In this document: piece after piece, positions 35,474-48,109 of the stretch
Numbering within the stretch: the stretch's first letter is position 1
Layout of the letters: each line of letters starts with the position of its first letter
Assembly: GCA_015501605.1 (NCBI GenBank)
Contig: JADNRZ010000018.1
Span: 744,001-808,000 of the forward strand
Reading direction: 5' to 3'
Source: Panaeolus papilionaceus
Lineage: Eukaryota; Basidiomycota; Agaricomycetes; Agaricales
Length of the DNA: 64,000 bases
Position numbers and translations under genes: made by a program
The notes under the pieces: generated by a model
Seen by the model: the letters and a program-made list of their open reading frames with translations, nothing else
Told to the model about the DNA's origin: nothing
Databases searched by the model: none

Positions 35474-35547
35474 TGGCCAACGTGGGGATCGAACCCAAGA
35501 CCTTCGCGTTATTAGCACGACGCTCTAACCAACTGAGCTAGTCGGCC
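35474..35547 (-). tRNA. tRNA-Ile (AAT), copy 2
   Basis: 74 nt, identical to the copy at 22.9 kb except for one D-arm base (GCTCAGTTGGTTAG here). Same AAT anticodon, T-arm and acceptor stem, no intron. Confidence 0.93.
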
Positions 35548-35667
35548 ATGCATCGTGGGCTGATTTACGCAGTATTGTTCACCATACACATGCATGAGAA
35601 AATCTGTAGATTACCGGAATCCGAGACCCTCATCGTTGACCTGCAACGACCATGCACTACAGAGCCC

Positions 35668-36962
35668 ATGTTTGTCAAGCAAGGATGCTCCATCACTGGG
35701 TCCATGGTCAGTCACCAAGACGGATGACGTCCTTAACTTTACAACAGTGTTAATTACGGTGGTAAACCAGCGGCTTCGCGTCGCAGTGGAATACCTCCTT
35801 CTAGTTATGCCACTGTTAGCTCTGCTAATCTGCCCCAAGACGGCCGCATTAGCGAGAACTTGGCTGAGGAAGATCTACCACCACCAGAATCTCTGAAATA
35901 CCCATATCCAATGCATAAGCAACCGACACCTCACGAAATCTTCCATTTGCGACATAGTGCTTCTCCAGCTGAAATCAAGGCTAGATGTGCGTATACGATT
36001 TCTTATTCACCTCGCTACTGGACAGACTCAGATTGACTATCGATTTATATGGCTGACACCTTTTTGACCTTCTCGTTTAGACTTTGAGTTGGTACGAATA
36101 CATCATCCCGACTCGATGCATGTTCGAAGAAGCCGCCTTAGTCCACACGATGCACACCACAGGTTCCGCAATATAAAAGCTGCATACGACTTCTTACAAG
36201 GTCACACACTCTCACCTCATCCTAATGCCCGCCCAGCGCCTCAACCGAAAAATTTCGACCCATATCTACATGAACTTGCCCGCCGTCGCAGAAGCTGGGA
36301 TGCTGCAAGGGGTGCACATCGAGGGAGTGCATCCTTCGATGAAGCAAGTGCGGGTAGTGATATGGGAAGAGATTTTGGTGGGTTCGATGGTTTTGGAGCG
36401 CATCCCGAGGAGCGAGGCACTTGGAATCCTGACGGGAGAAAGGAAAGATTGATACTCTGGGCCGGCGTTCTGGTACGCGTTTGATCCACATGAATGCTAG
36501 GACAAACTACAGATTTTGCATTACTAGACCTTGGCCGCTGGTCTTTTCCCCTCCTTCCCAGGTACGGTATTGACGATGTTTTATCAGCCGACAGCCTACG
36601 TCCCGATCTCACGCTCCAAATCTGAGCCTATCGCGTCGGATTGTCCAACCGCAGCAACACCTTCGGGATCGGCCCCAACACTTCCGTTCCCGGCCATTAA
36701 TTTCACCCCTTCACTAGATAAGAACCACTTTGCAGCAGCTAAAGCACTTTCACAGGCTCGAAGCGAGTCTCGTGAAATGGGAGCGGAAAGGCGCGAAGGA
36801 ATTCGGAATCGCGTCAAGGAAATCAAAGGGGCTCCCAGCGGTGGAGCTGAATCTTTGACGACGAACGTTGGCCTCGAAGTGTCCCTCGATCAACCCGATG
36901 GCTCCAATTCTGATCCGCCCTCGAAACGGACGGCTCCTCCACCAAACATCCCTTCAACTTAG
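35668..36962 (+). CDS. J-domain (DnaJ-like) protein with one membrane segment
   Basis: Secure exons are 35748-35986, 36081-36472 and 36528-36962. The first exon (ATG 35668 to 35699, weak GTCCAT donor) is a guess that keeps phase, and MHKQPTPHEIF at 35911 is a fallback start. The model gives 365 aa. The J domain starts PTPHEIFHLRHSASPAEIKA and carries the HPD motif in LVRIHHPDSMH, needed to stimulate Hsp70 ATPase, then FRNIKAAYDFLQG. A charged, Gly-containing stretch follows, then a hydrophobic segment (LILWAGVLTLAAGLFPSF), then a Ser/Pro-rich tail with a helical basic part. Similar fungal proteins are mitochondrial or membrane-tethered J proteins. The localisation signal is unclear because the N-terminus is unresolved. 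Confidence 0.75.
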
Positions 36963-37391
36963 CTTCGCCTTGAAGTTGTGTGGACTTGTCGTGCCTGCCC
37001 AATGCGAATCATAGCAAGTAGGTAATGCGCTGGATGCTTGTTTATGTGCCTTCAATCTCGTCGTTGGCCAAAAATAATTTTTCTCGGTCTGTTTAACCGT
37101 GCACGACTACTAAATTAAAAGTCTTCGTAAGATGCCGTGTTCTCCCATTCGAATACGTAGTTAGCAGGGAAACATGGTAGGTGTACAGCCGCAAGATACA
37201 CAATTGGGCCCTAATTATAGTGCGGTCGCATGGTAAACTATGATAAATTGTCGGGCTGGTTGGCTCAGGTGACCAGCCAGCCGTGATCGACCAAGAAAAA
37301 TGAATCTTGTAAACTCGGTGTTAACAAGCTCCTAGGGCCTAGATGCTGGTTGCCCATCTCCAGTCGAAAAAAATAATTTCGGGTCATTTGG
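36963..37391. other. 3' flank of the J-protein gene
   Basis: AT-rich spacer with no recognised gene. Confidence 0.3.
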
Positions 37392-37642
37392 TAGCATCAG
37401 AAAGTGGGCAATTTACTTTTTTTCGCTTTTAAAAGCGAAAAAAAAAGCGAATAAGTAGCCCTCTAGAAGCAAGCAGAAAAGCCGCGTCCGGTTTTTTAAA
37501 AAGTTGTGTAATTTTTCCCAGAGCTAAGCCAAATTTGGCTTAGATTCGCCCTGAAATCAAACGCTTTTCCGCTTTTGGACTTTCCGCAAGTCCAAAAGCG
37601 GCAAAAAGCCGACAAGCAAAATGCCAACTTGCTGATGGCCTA
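37392..37642. mobile_element. MITE-like element with imperfect terminal inverted repeats
   Basis: Between TA dinucleotides at 37392-37393 and 37641-37642 lie ends that match as inverted repeats. CATCAGAAAGTGGGCAATTT on the left pairs with CATCAGCAAGTTGGCATTTT read from the right on the other strand (20 of 24 aligned bases identical including the flanking CTT). Inside are three near-perfect hairpins: CGCTTTTAAAAGCG near 37425-37438, CTAAGCCAAATTTGGCTTAG near 37523-37542, and a 14-bp stem CCGCTTTTGGACTT/AAGTCCAAAAGCGG near 37570-37602. No coding capacity. Size about 250 bp with TA flanks fits a Tc1/mariner-class MITE. Confidence 0.55.
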
Positions 37643-37749
37643 AGTGTCCTGATAACTGTTTCAAAGCTAAATTTTAGGAACTTGGAGCGGAAAACCAAGA
37701 ACAGAAGGGCATGAATTCCACAAGAACATTGATAGGCTTCTGCCGGCGC

Positions 37750-38241
37750 CTAATCTGACCTCCACGGTTCGTGCTGGGCAACTTCTCAAGCAAGTCATGG
37801 GCCCCAGTCAATGCCAATATGATACCATATGATACGACGCTAACACACGTGGCAATAATCGTCATTCGCAGTCAACCGCTCGGAATGAAAATATTTATTG
37901 CCAATGCTTCATTCTTTGCTTCGGGAAGCGCGGGATTGCCAAACACTGATGGTCTTTCGACGTTCTCAAACGCTCCATTTATTTGACGAAACCTAACTCT
38001 CGAGTCGGACTTCCACCTCAGCCCGCAGAAAATAGACGTTGTATCGTACGTCATCAGAATTATAGCCCCTGTCGAATCGATGCATCCTGAACAAACTTCC
38101 AATTCTGGCGCCTTCTTGGAGTTGCTTGTTGACTCCACTCCAGTTCAGATGGCTGCTCCCCATGGAATGGACGTCGATAGTACGGAAGTCTACTTGAGAC
38201 CTCTCTTACACTATCCGCCGACACTGGTGCGCGATGAATGA
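37750..38241 (+). pseudogene. Interrupted open frame, unknown
   Basis: One frame is open from about 37759 to 38241 except for a single TGA at 37984-37986. It ends in a low-repeat, coding-looking segment (LESDFHLSPQKIDVVSYVIR, TPVQMAAPHGMDVD). No family was recognised and no splice removes the stop, so a dead gene fragment or chance is possible. Confidence 0.2.
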
Positions 38242-38591
38242 TAAGATTGGCTTGATGCCTGGACTGGAACGGTGAAGCGGTTTCTCATCAAATTTTATTT
38301 TCGTTAGGCCGTGTTGATATACTCTATCAATAACCATAGTTTGAAGATTTTATGATCGGAAGTGCAACAAGTGCGTATTTCCAATAACCAATTGCAATCA
38401 TTGTCGCACTCGACTTAAAGAGAGTGGTATACAGCTATGATGACGATGGAGGCTCCTCATGTCACTAACAAGCAAACCACCGCTATTACTCTACTTCAAG
38501 TTGTAACCTCACCAAGACCTCGTTTTATATTAAACCCATTCATACGACAGCCCAGGCATCCCTTCATCTAATCTGAGCTTGAAAATGCCCC

Positions 38592-39572
38592 CTCTTAGCT
38601 TGCACTGATGACGGGTCGACTGGACGTTCTCTTTCGTCTATTTCGCGTCACTTCCGTGCCCTTTTCGCTCCATTTAAGTACCAGTCCCTCAGCCTTAGAC
38701 GTCACAAGCAACTTATCTCATGGTCGCATTATATCCATTCACTCGTCCCAGCTTCTAAAAATACAAAATATATATACATTCGATGCCCTGAACCGGGCAC
38801 TTGCCTTGATATTTCAGACAGCGAAGACGATGCAGATTAACACGGCAGTCCGATGGACGTTACGAGTGATCTTGGTTCAATTGCATCGTCAAAGAATATG
38901 GACTACGAGGGAGAGTTGGATGGAGAAGAGAAGAGGGGTCTGGAGGAGGAGGTTTTAGCTCTTCGTACCTCAGGTCTCACGTTCTTGTTTCCCAACTGGA
39001 AGGACATGCGACACACTGACAAGGCTGTACTTCATGCCCTTCTAGCGATTCTGCAAGAGCTCTTTCAGAGTCTAATCACCGTCTCCGTCCATTGGTCCTC
39101 ATTTGATTCGTATCTTCTAGAGGAGCTATTTCATGTGCTTCCACTACTGAAAGAGCTCTACATTCACCGAGTCTTCACGTCGCAAGATGCCCTAGAACCA
39201 GAATCCAAAGACCCTGCGCCCCTCTTGTTCCCCCAGTTGCACTACCTCCACCTATCCGGATATCTCGATCAACATCCGATCTCTTTTGGTCAATATCTAG
39301 GAGCAAGCTGTCCTAAGATCCTTGCGCTCAGAGTTCCGATGGGCATTATACCGTAAGTTGTTGTCATCAGAATCAATAAATTGAATATTTGACTCATTTG
39401 AAGTCATCGGACGACCCAGTCAATCAGAAAAAGACCACCTCCCCGTGAGTCTCCAAGTGGTTATCATCCAGGCCTCATCGCTTGGTTTAAGAAAAACAGT
39501 GGAGGAGCTATCGAGATTAGTTGTTGGACTTAGACTTGCATGGTCATCCTCCAGATCAGTGAGCGTTGTTTA
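38592..39572 (+). pseudogene. F-box/LRR-type protein remnant (Agaricomycete expansion family)
   Basis: After an acceptor-like TCTTAG one frame reads SLSSISRHFRALFAPFKYQS then LSLRRHKQLISWSHYIHSLV, typical of the segment after the F-box in the large mushroom F-box families. It continues through an acidic CLDISDSEDDAD into TAA near 38838, then on in the same frame from ATG 38853 for 167 codons (LLEELFHVLPLLKELYIHR, LLFPQLHYLHLSGYL: leucine-rich-repeat-like) to a GTAAGT donor at 39353. A further open stretch (LPVSLQVVIIQASSLGL) ends at 39572 but does not join in phase. The F-box itself was not found upstream. A broken gene is likely; a shorter real gene starting at 38853 is possible. Confidence 0.4.
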
Positions 39573-40800
39573 GGAGCCATATTCTTCCTCTCCCGAGCAA
39601 TGGAAGGATTGGTGGGCCGACCATATTGCAGGAGGACCGGGGCCTTGGGCCTTGGGCTCTGACCATTTTTCATTTCCTTGAACTCTGTGTAACTCCATAT
39701 TTACTACTGTAGACGGCATGTCGAAGACATGATCCTTACTGCATCTTGCAAAGAGAATGTTCTGGAATACAAAGTGATCTTACGATTCAGCCAGTGACAA
39801 GTAATGACAAAAAAACCAACAAGTAACTGGCGTGAAACGTTTCCGTGCTGTTAACCTTAAGTCACGAATAGTGCTTTTTTTGAGTGTCTCCACATTCTAA
39901 ACCTGTCTGCACACTTGGGACACCCTTCCCGTATCTGACCGCATTTGAGGAAACTGATACCAACCGGTGCTCCCTGCCACCTGTCTCATATCGTCTCAAG
40001 TGCTGTTTGATCTCGGGCGGGATGGACAAATTGGTGAATGCATCAGCGCTCGTCTCAGGCGCCTACCCTACGGCCACCCGTCGGGCGCGGCGTGCCACGT
40101 GATGGAAGCGCAACCAATTGAACAGCCCTATCAACGGATCAGATCCAAAGCCTCCGTTTCGGGAAGAGGCATTCAACATCGCGTTGTGTAATGGCGGCAT
40201 CAGTATGGAGATGTAATTAAGACTTGAAACATCATTAATGTCCACAACAATCCGCAGTCAACTCTTGTTGTTGCATCCCTCGGTTCAGGATCGTCATTTC
40301 GGTAGCTTTGGAGGTTTGAGCTGGCAAATCATTGTAATGTTGTTGAGCTCGAGTCTCTAGCCTGTACGCCGCCCATTTCGCAGAGTGAAAGTAAACAAAA
40401 TGACCAGGGTTAAGCCTATGACCGTATGCGCACAAGAGGAAATAGCAGGCACAGGAGAAAATTTGGCATTTCTTGGCTCCTTTTACGTGTTGGTTGTACT
40501 TCGCTTGTTGCCCAACTGAGCCTGAGTCGGCCTCTGATTGGTATTCCGCACTAAAGAAACGGAAACAATGCAAATGTCAATTAAAGGGCTATGACATCTT
40601 GGTGATCGTACCTGCCATCGACAATCGACAATCGTCAGTCACAAATAGCATAGTTGGTACAAACATCTCGAGTCCGATGCAAAATGTTACCAGGCATGAG
40701 TATGAGCGGTGTCGTCGTGACATCGTTATGTTTCGATAGCAAGGGTCGTAAACACAAAACCTCCTTCGACTCCACCTCCGGCCAGAATATCTCGGACATC
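39573..40800. other. 1.2-kb intergenic region
   Basis: No supported gene. The minus frame 40235-40573 ends in a coding-looking segment (HSAKWAAYRLETRAQQHYN), but no upstream exon could be attached. Confidence 0.3.
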
Positions 40801-40805
40801 GAGCA

Positions 40806-40814
40806 TTATATATG
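40806..40814 (+). promoter_or_regulatory. TATA box of DUF6593-type gene
   Basis: TATATATGG in GCATTATATATGGAGCC, about 90-98 bp upstream of the ATG at 40904. Confidence 0.45.
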
Positions 40815-40903
40815 GAGCCCAGAGATTTCAGTTGGGTTCACTATCATCTCCAACTTTGCTTTCAGTACTTGCAACACACCATTACAGCGGTCAATTCATC
40901 ATC

Positions 40904-41598
40904 ATGAACACAAGCACCAATCCACTGTTCGTCGGCTGGGGAAACTCCACCAGCAACTCTAGCTGGGCGTCCAACACCCCGCCGACATACGGAGCTCTTC
41001 CAACAACTTCTGTCCTCCCATGTGCAATGATGTTTACGTTCGACATGACAAGCGGAAGTGTTCTGAACTGCAGCGTAGCAGGCAGCAATACGACCGTGTA
41101 TTTCCGCGTGTCGACGAATTCGACCACGACGACGATTACTCGTCGAAGTGGGGAGGCATGTGCGACTATCGAATGGTACCCGAGACCAGTTATTACAGGT
41201 AAAGCCATGCCGATGCAGCCCACTTCTCAATTCCTCCCGCTTTCCTCTGATCGAAGGTAAGCATTTCACACCTCTTGATTGATATCGAGAGATATTCTGA
41301 CACATTACTCATTATTTAGACGTCGTGGAATGATTTTCCAAGGAAAACCATACAGTTGGATTCCGCGAGGAAATGCCATTTGTGTACGTACACTTCCAGC
41401 AGCCATTAATTGGTTGGTCCTGATTTTGTTTCTCAGTTGCATGACTATGACGGAAACACCTCCGGGGAGTTCGCTATTATAACGCAAACTCACACGACGG
41501 CAACTCTAACCCTCCCCATACCTGCCTTCAATGCAGGGTTTTTTGAAATTTCAGTTGTCTCTGCAGTGCTGTTTCTCAGTGGTCGAAACATTGATTGA
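40904..41598 (+). CDS. DUF6593-type protein of unknown function
   Basis: Three exons (40904-41256, 41320-41383, 41437-41598) give 192 aa with agreeing phases. The order MMFTFDMTSGSVLNCSVAG, VYFRVSTNSTTTTITRRSGE, ATIEWYPRPVI, RRRGMIFQGKPYSWIP and a C-terminal beta-rich segment resembles DUF6593. That domain is common in Agaricomycetes and has about 150-180 residues of beta strands; its function is unknown. There is no signal peptide and no membrane helix. The frame is open upstream of 40904, but this ATG is the first after the TATA box. The identification rests on remembered pattern only. Confidence 0.65.
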
Positions 41599-42325
41599 GA
41601 TGATTGACCTGATCATACCATCCGAGCACACCGACATCTCCATTTGGTATACCCCTTTCTGCAGATTCAAGTTTGCTTTAAATTAGACTGCCGTATTTAT
41701 GGACACTGTACTCCACACCGACTCACAGATAACCGTGCTGTGTTAATTTTCTGTATTTTATCCTGTCTCTTTTCCATGTTTTGTTTATGTTTTGTAACTC
41801 TCGGGTCTCACCTCACGTCCGCACTCGCAGATTTGGTCTTGTTTCGGCGTAGTACCTTAACGACTCGCAGATCAATGCACATTTAAAATATCCCCAATTA
41901 CTTCGAGTAGCACATATAATGACATTGGTTCTTTCACTGTTCGATAAGGTATACTATGAAACAAGAGTGGTATCAAACCAAAAGAATCTGGTATACAATG
42001 ACAATAAGCTACACGAAAATAAGTAAAACAAGTACATACACTTGTAAACGTACAAAAATGTCCAGTACTACTAAACACCACTTCTAGTCCAACGTGATCA
42101 ATCCCAGAGTGCACTCTCTCGGACTATTGACCCTCGAGATTCTGGTGCTCGCCCTCCTGTGGGTGTAACAAAAGCCCAACGGAGGTCGGTGGACGGTTTC
42201 TTCAAATTGATGCGTACTTTGGATGTTAGTGAGTGTGGGCGTGGGCGTCCGGATCCTGGTTGGGTCTTTCTCGACATTCTGGATGGAAAAGATTAGATTT
42301 TGTAAATCAAACAGAACCGATTAGC
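41599..42325. other. Convergent intergenic region
   Basis: Only 3' flanks of the two neighbours are recognised. Confidence 0.3.
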
Positions 42326-43024
42326 TCACGTTACATGGCCCAGAGGACACAGACTGTCTCGTTTCTCCGCCTCTTCCGCCTCGTCAGCGGAGAACGCAGA
42401 TACGGATCCCTTCCTTGGCTCATTATACGCAGGTTTCTCCTTTAAATATCATGTCAGCTGCATCGAACACCACATGTATAGGTTATGTATCATTACCAGC
42501 GGGTTGGGAGGTAGAGGCTTAATATCAACAACGCCTCGCTCCTGATCTACAGGAGGAGAAGGTCGTTCGAGAAAGCGACGGCGCTCCAAGAAGCACGTGT
42601 GCAAATATAGGCCCTTGGCAAGGCAGATGCACGCAGTCAGGACCAGTATCCCAATGTGGATCCCAGTATTCCACAGTGCGTGAGCTGCGAATGGGCGGGC
42701 GGTCTGTGGGCCTTGCACGGTGAGCTGCACTGAGACTGCGAAGGCGACGATCCAGAGTGCGAGAATGACTAAGCAGAGCAAGATGCTGGCTCGACTGTAT
42801 GCGATGAAGAGCTTTGGCTGGGTGCTGTTAGCAGCAGGGCGGGATCGATACCACCCGAAGACGAGGATGGTTGTATGGAAGAGGATGGTACAGGCCGATG
42901 CGCCTGCGTTCAGGTACAAGATGAGAGCGCAGAAGTTGATCATAGACAGAGCGAGAATGGGGAGTGATAAAAGAACGCATGTAAACGTTAGCCATGGGAA
43001 GCATTTAGAATAAACTGGAGGCAT
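42326..43024 (-). CDS. Four-TM membrane protein, unknown
   Basis: Two exons (42497-43024 and 42326-42439) joined in phase 0 give 213 aa. Four hydrophobic spans are visible: WLTFTCVLLSLPILALSMI, ALILYLNAGASACTILFHTTI, ASILLCLVILALWIVAFAVS and NTGIHIGILVLTACICLAKG. A cytosolic tail follows, rich in charge and Pro (PSPPVDQERGVVDIKPLPP, SADEAEEAEKRDS). The topology resembles MARVEL/tetraspan-like proteins found in mushroom genomes, but no family signature is certain. The tail may carry sorting or ubiquitination information. Confidence 0.7.
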
Positions 43025-44786
43025 ATTGAAGTATTACAGGGTATGAAAAAAGAAGAGTGAAATTGCGCTAGCGGAAGAAGTTACAGTACTGAGTAGTAGT
43101 ACACACCATGGATGCGGGGAATCAACCAAGGTGCCTCAGAGCTCTCTTCGAGATTAAATACGGTTGCTATGTCGCTAGACGGATCACTCTTGTTTGGCTT
43201 TCGGCCTAATTATTCGGATGCCAAGAGTGGGGTCGTTCCAAAGTTTGTCAAGAGAAAGCAAGGAACCCTCGATTTGCAGGGAGGTGTGGTTGTCGTGGGA
43301 CTGGTGCCCACGGCACAGGGAAGCTGGTTCAGGGATTAACCGTAGCAGAAAACGTGTTACGAGGCTATTTAGCGCCCTGAGTCGCCGAGATCTAAGAAGT
43401 AATTACAAGCTTCGAAGTATTATTAGCGATCGAGCGCCTATCACTTCACCTACACTTGAAAATTAAGGAATGCAGCATCGATAGTGTTTCTGGAGGTGAT
43501 AATAGTGCTAACAGCCAAGCCTCCGATTATTCTGCCACATTGTGGTCCAGACTCTGAAAAGACTTTCAGGGTCGCGTTATGGTGCGGGGTGGGACTACGG
43601 TTTGGCCCTTCGATACCAGGAATGGGCATATCAATCTGGATTTGTGCCATATGCGAGCTCATACCAAGTCGTCGTGAGCTCATGCGTCATCAACTCTATC
43701 TGAAGCATTGCATTCTCTCATGTCAGTTATTGGATCAAGGCGAAATTTGATGTCGGAGCGTCGAATAAACCAGAGTCTCTGGTTTCCTGTTTAAAAGATG
43801 CGCGAAGTGATAGTCGGTCCCATGACTCGTATTAAATGTGTCGTCCTGGCTTGACATTGACAACCGCGCAGAGTTGTTACTAGAAAGAAATAAGGTTCAA
43901 CAACACTGAATGTATTCAGCCAGAGACTGAACAGTGACAACGAACCGACTTCGCCGACCTATGATACCTTGTCACGGTCTCTGACTTCTGCATCGACTCG
44001 GAGAGCCGGAATCACTTCAGTTTGTATTTGTATCCTTGGGCTCAAGTCCGTCACCTCACATTACCGCGTCCGATATCGTATCAATGAAACATAAAGAAAT
44101 GTTCACAATATCCATCTGACTGCATCAGGAGGGGTGTAAATGCTTTCTTGCCTGAACCAGGGCGCTGATAAGATCCCGCACCTCAAATCGCACTAGATCG
44201 CACTACCACCAATTCGCCGAGTCGAATCGATATTTGATCTCGAGACGACATTGAGCCAATGGCTTGCTTCATAATCGATGGCCAAGACAATCTTAAGCTT
44301 GACGATCAACAAATCGTTCAACTGGCGACCACAGATAGCGGGTTGGTTCTACCTTCAGCTTTCAGCCCCAATTGTGGCAGGCGGTTACCAGCGACTGTTG
44401 GCGGAAACAGGGGAGCTCGGGATAAGATTAGCGCTAAGCCATCGGTGTCGATACTAACCTTGACCGTCGATGAGGTTTCTATAGTGACAGTGAATGATTA
44501 ACTTGCGAGTGGTGCTGTGCGAAAATTCGACGCGACGGCTTGGGAAGATCACCAGACATGTTTACACTTGGAGAACACATAGTAGAGAGGCGTTGTGGGC
44601 TTGGCTAAGGGTATGTATGGGATCCATATAAACCGTCGAGTGACCATAATACGAGTAGTCGCTCCACCTGAGAAACAGTGCTTCGCTTTCTGTATTTACT
44701 GCAAGCCTTATTGAATCAATCAAAGCATTGTCAATGTTTTACAATTATATTATTCTGGTTTTATCTTCACAGAAAACATTCGTGAG
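43025..44786. other. 1.76-kb gene-poor region
   Basis: A CATATAAACC TATA-like word near 44620-44630 has no supported coding sequence behind it. Other frames (43450-43750) are overlapping and featureless. Confidence 0.3.
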
Positions 44787-45557
<771 letters not shown>

Positions 45558-45638
45558 TCAGCATCTTCGCCAACGCACAGTGTGGACACTGTCTGCTGAA
45601 GTCTAAGATAAGATAAGACGTGACCACCTGATCTCGGG

Positions 45639-45857
45639 ATGGCATCTGGACCTACCCCGTCCACTGAACAAAATACAAAAGTTGCATCAGCGCTCCAAAA
45701 CAACGACATCAATTATCGTGCAGCAGTGGAAACATCAAACAAACAATCCCCTCGCCTTTTACTAGGGGATTCCGTGATGCTTCCACATTCCATGCTGCTT
45801 TACAATCTTTGGAAACCACTTCCTCAGGAAGTCTTGGTACGACAGTATCATTTTTAA
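45639..45857 (+). CDS. Small open frame, hypothetical
   Basis: 72 codons starting ATG in good context (GGGATGGCA), divergent from cytidine deaminase and sharing its 117-bp spacer. It has SPRLLLGDSVMLPHSMLLYN and LWKPLPQEVL. A GTACGACAG at 45836 could be the start of an intron. No family was recognised. Could be a real small gene or chance. Confidence 0.35.
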   Translation: MASGPTPSTEQNTKVASALQNNDINYRAAVETSNKQSPRLLLGDSVMLPHSMLLYNLWKPLPQEVLVRQYHF

Positions 45858-46315
45858 GTTCTTTTATGTTTTTACCCTTATACAGGACTCTATCTATTTA
45901 CACATCTAGTGCCAACTGGCTTCTAGATTGAACTTAGACTGAATGATTATATATTATTGAAAAGGTGGGTCCAACTTGTGGCGCGACACCGCCCTGTCTC
46001 CTGATAATAATTTTGTCGAATCTTCTATTTTTTTAAAAGAAAAATTCGTTCCTTCGATGAGTTAAGATATCGTACTATTTTTTCTGGATATTTCTTCGTA
46101 ATATAGACCTCAGACTCATGTACTGTGGGCCTGTGGCTAGACGCTCAGAGGACGCGTCAAGACCGCGTCGAGATTCCATTCGGCAAGTTCCGAATAGGAA
46201 GTGGAACGATTTGTTACAAAATATGAAGACTATAATTATCACATTCGGCTTTCCTTCTAACCTTCATAATTCGTCCCTGCACGACCCCTTCATCGTTGTC
46301 GCCATACCAGTACAA
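45858..46315. other. Squalene epoxidase upstream region
   Basis: Contains a frame in phase with ERG1 (from about 46118), read here as 5' leader because the conserved protein start follows at 46316. Confidence 0.4.
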
Positions 46316-48109
46316 ATGTCGAACAGCAAATACGACGTTATAATCGTTGGCGCCGGCATAGCAGGCTCGTCTCTGGCTCATGGTCTCTCAACGCTTCCTC
46401 GTAATGGCAAAAAACCCCTGAGAATAGCGCTAGTGGAGCGTTCGTTGGCGGAACCAGATCGTATTGTTGGAGAATTGTTGCAGCCGGGAGGAGTCGCGGC
46501 TCTCGACAAACTGGGTCTGAAGTGGTGCTTGGACGGCATTGACGCCATTCCTTGTCATGGCTATAACGTGGTTGAGGGCCCAAATTCTGTTCATATTCCT
46601 TATCCCGGAAGACACCAAGGAAGAAGTTTTCACCATGGACGTTTCATTCAGAGGTTGCGTGAGGGTGCACGGGATTCCAAGGGGGTAGATATGATCGAGG
46701 GAACTGTGACAGATTTGGTTCAGTCAGAAAACAGTCAGCGGGTTGTGGGTGTTCAGATAGCGCGAAAGGACCCGGAGGAACAGAAGGAGACCCTCTATGC
46801 CGACCTTGTCATCGTTGCCGATGGTTGCTTCTCAAACTTCCGCAATTTCGTTATGGGACCGTCAGCTGTGAAGCCAGACACCAAGGGATTTTTCTTCGGA
46901 GCTGTGTTGAAGGATGTCAGGCTACCTATTCCACAACACGGGACTGTCTGTCTTGTGAAGGGCTTTGGCCCAGTTCTGCTATACCAAATTGGGGAGCATG
47001 ATACAAGACTTCTAGTCGACCTCAAGCAACCTCTTCCCGCAGACATTCCTGTGAGTATATCGAACTTTTTTTCAACTACAGGCTTCTTATCCCAGTAATA
47101 GAAACACATCCTGGAAAATGTCGTCCCTCAGCTCCCCTCTTCACTCCACCTTCCCATTCAACTCGCTTACGAAAAGGATCGCCTACGACGCATGCCAAAC
47201 TCATTCCTGCCTCCTGTCGAACAAGGCAAACGGTCCAGGCAGGGTGTCATTCTCATCGGAGATGCTTGGAATATGAGACACCCTTTGACTGGTGGTGGAA
47301 TGACTGTCGCTCTCAATGACGTCGTGCTTCTGCGAGAGCTGTTAGGCGAGGTGGGTGATTGGAGTGACTGGGGCTCGGTGAAGAAAGCTCTGCACCGTTG
47401 GCATTGGGACCGTAAGCCATTGTCGTCAACGGTAAACATTCTCAGTGTGGCGTTGTACGACTTGTTTGGAGCAGATGGTAAGCCTTTCCTTCAATTCTTA
47501 ATTGACTTGCTTGTTCATGAAGTTGTAGACGAGGAACTGAGGGTCCTACGGACGGGGTGCTTCAAATACTTTGAGCGAGGCGGCGAATGCGTCAATGGGC
47601 CCGTGTCCATGCTTTCTGGGTGCGTATTTGGAGTTTTCCACCAAAGACCTCATTTCTAAACTTAATCACAAAAAACAGAATTGTCGCCTCGCCCCTTCTC
47701 CTCGCATACCACTTCTTCTCTGTCGCTTTCTATTCAATCTGGGTCATGTTCACACATCCTGCTATTGTGCCACCCACTCCCGGTGCACCTGAAAGTGTCA
47801 AGCCAGTCTACGCCCGGCCTTCGATCTTCCAATACCCCTCTCTGTTTTTCAAAGCTGTCCGTGTGGTACGTCATTCCCTCGTATATTCCTGGGATTCCTA
47901 AAACTAAAATACCCCTCCTTTTGTAACAGTTCTGGACGGCATGCGTCGTGTTTGGGCCTCTATTATGGACAGAACTCCGCTGGTGGGCACCCTCAGATAC
48001 AGCTAAACGCAACCAAGTCGCCCTTTCCGCTCTCATCTCCGTTCTCCTGGTATGCGCCGCCGTGCAATATGGCGTCCCGTCACTTGGTCTATTAGGTCTC
48101 CAGCTATGA
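46316..48109 (+). CDS. ERG1: Squalene epoxidase (squalene monooxygenase)
   Basis: Five exons (46316-47050, 47102-47477, 47529-47619, 47679-47865, 47930-48109) give 522 aa. This FAD enzyme of the ER converts squalene to 2,3-oxidosqualene with NADPH and O2, feeding ergosterol synthesis; it is the terbinafine target. The start MSNSKYDVIIVGAGIAGSSL places the GxGxxG dinucleotide motif at residues 12-17. IVGELLQPGGVAALDKLGL is the signature after it, VADGCFSNFR follows, and GVILIGDAWNMRHPLTGGGM is the second FAD motif. Two hydrophobic stretches near the C-terminus (SPLLLAYHFFSVAFYSIW, ALISVLLVCAAVQYG) anchor it. An open frame upstream could add residues, but ATG 46316 matches the family start. Confidence 0.96.
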
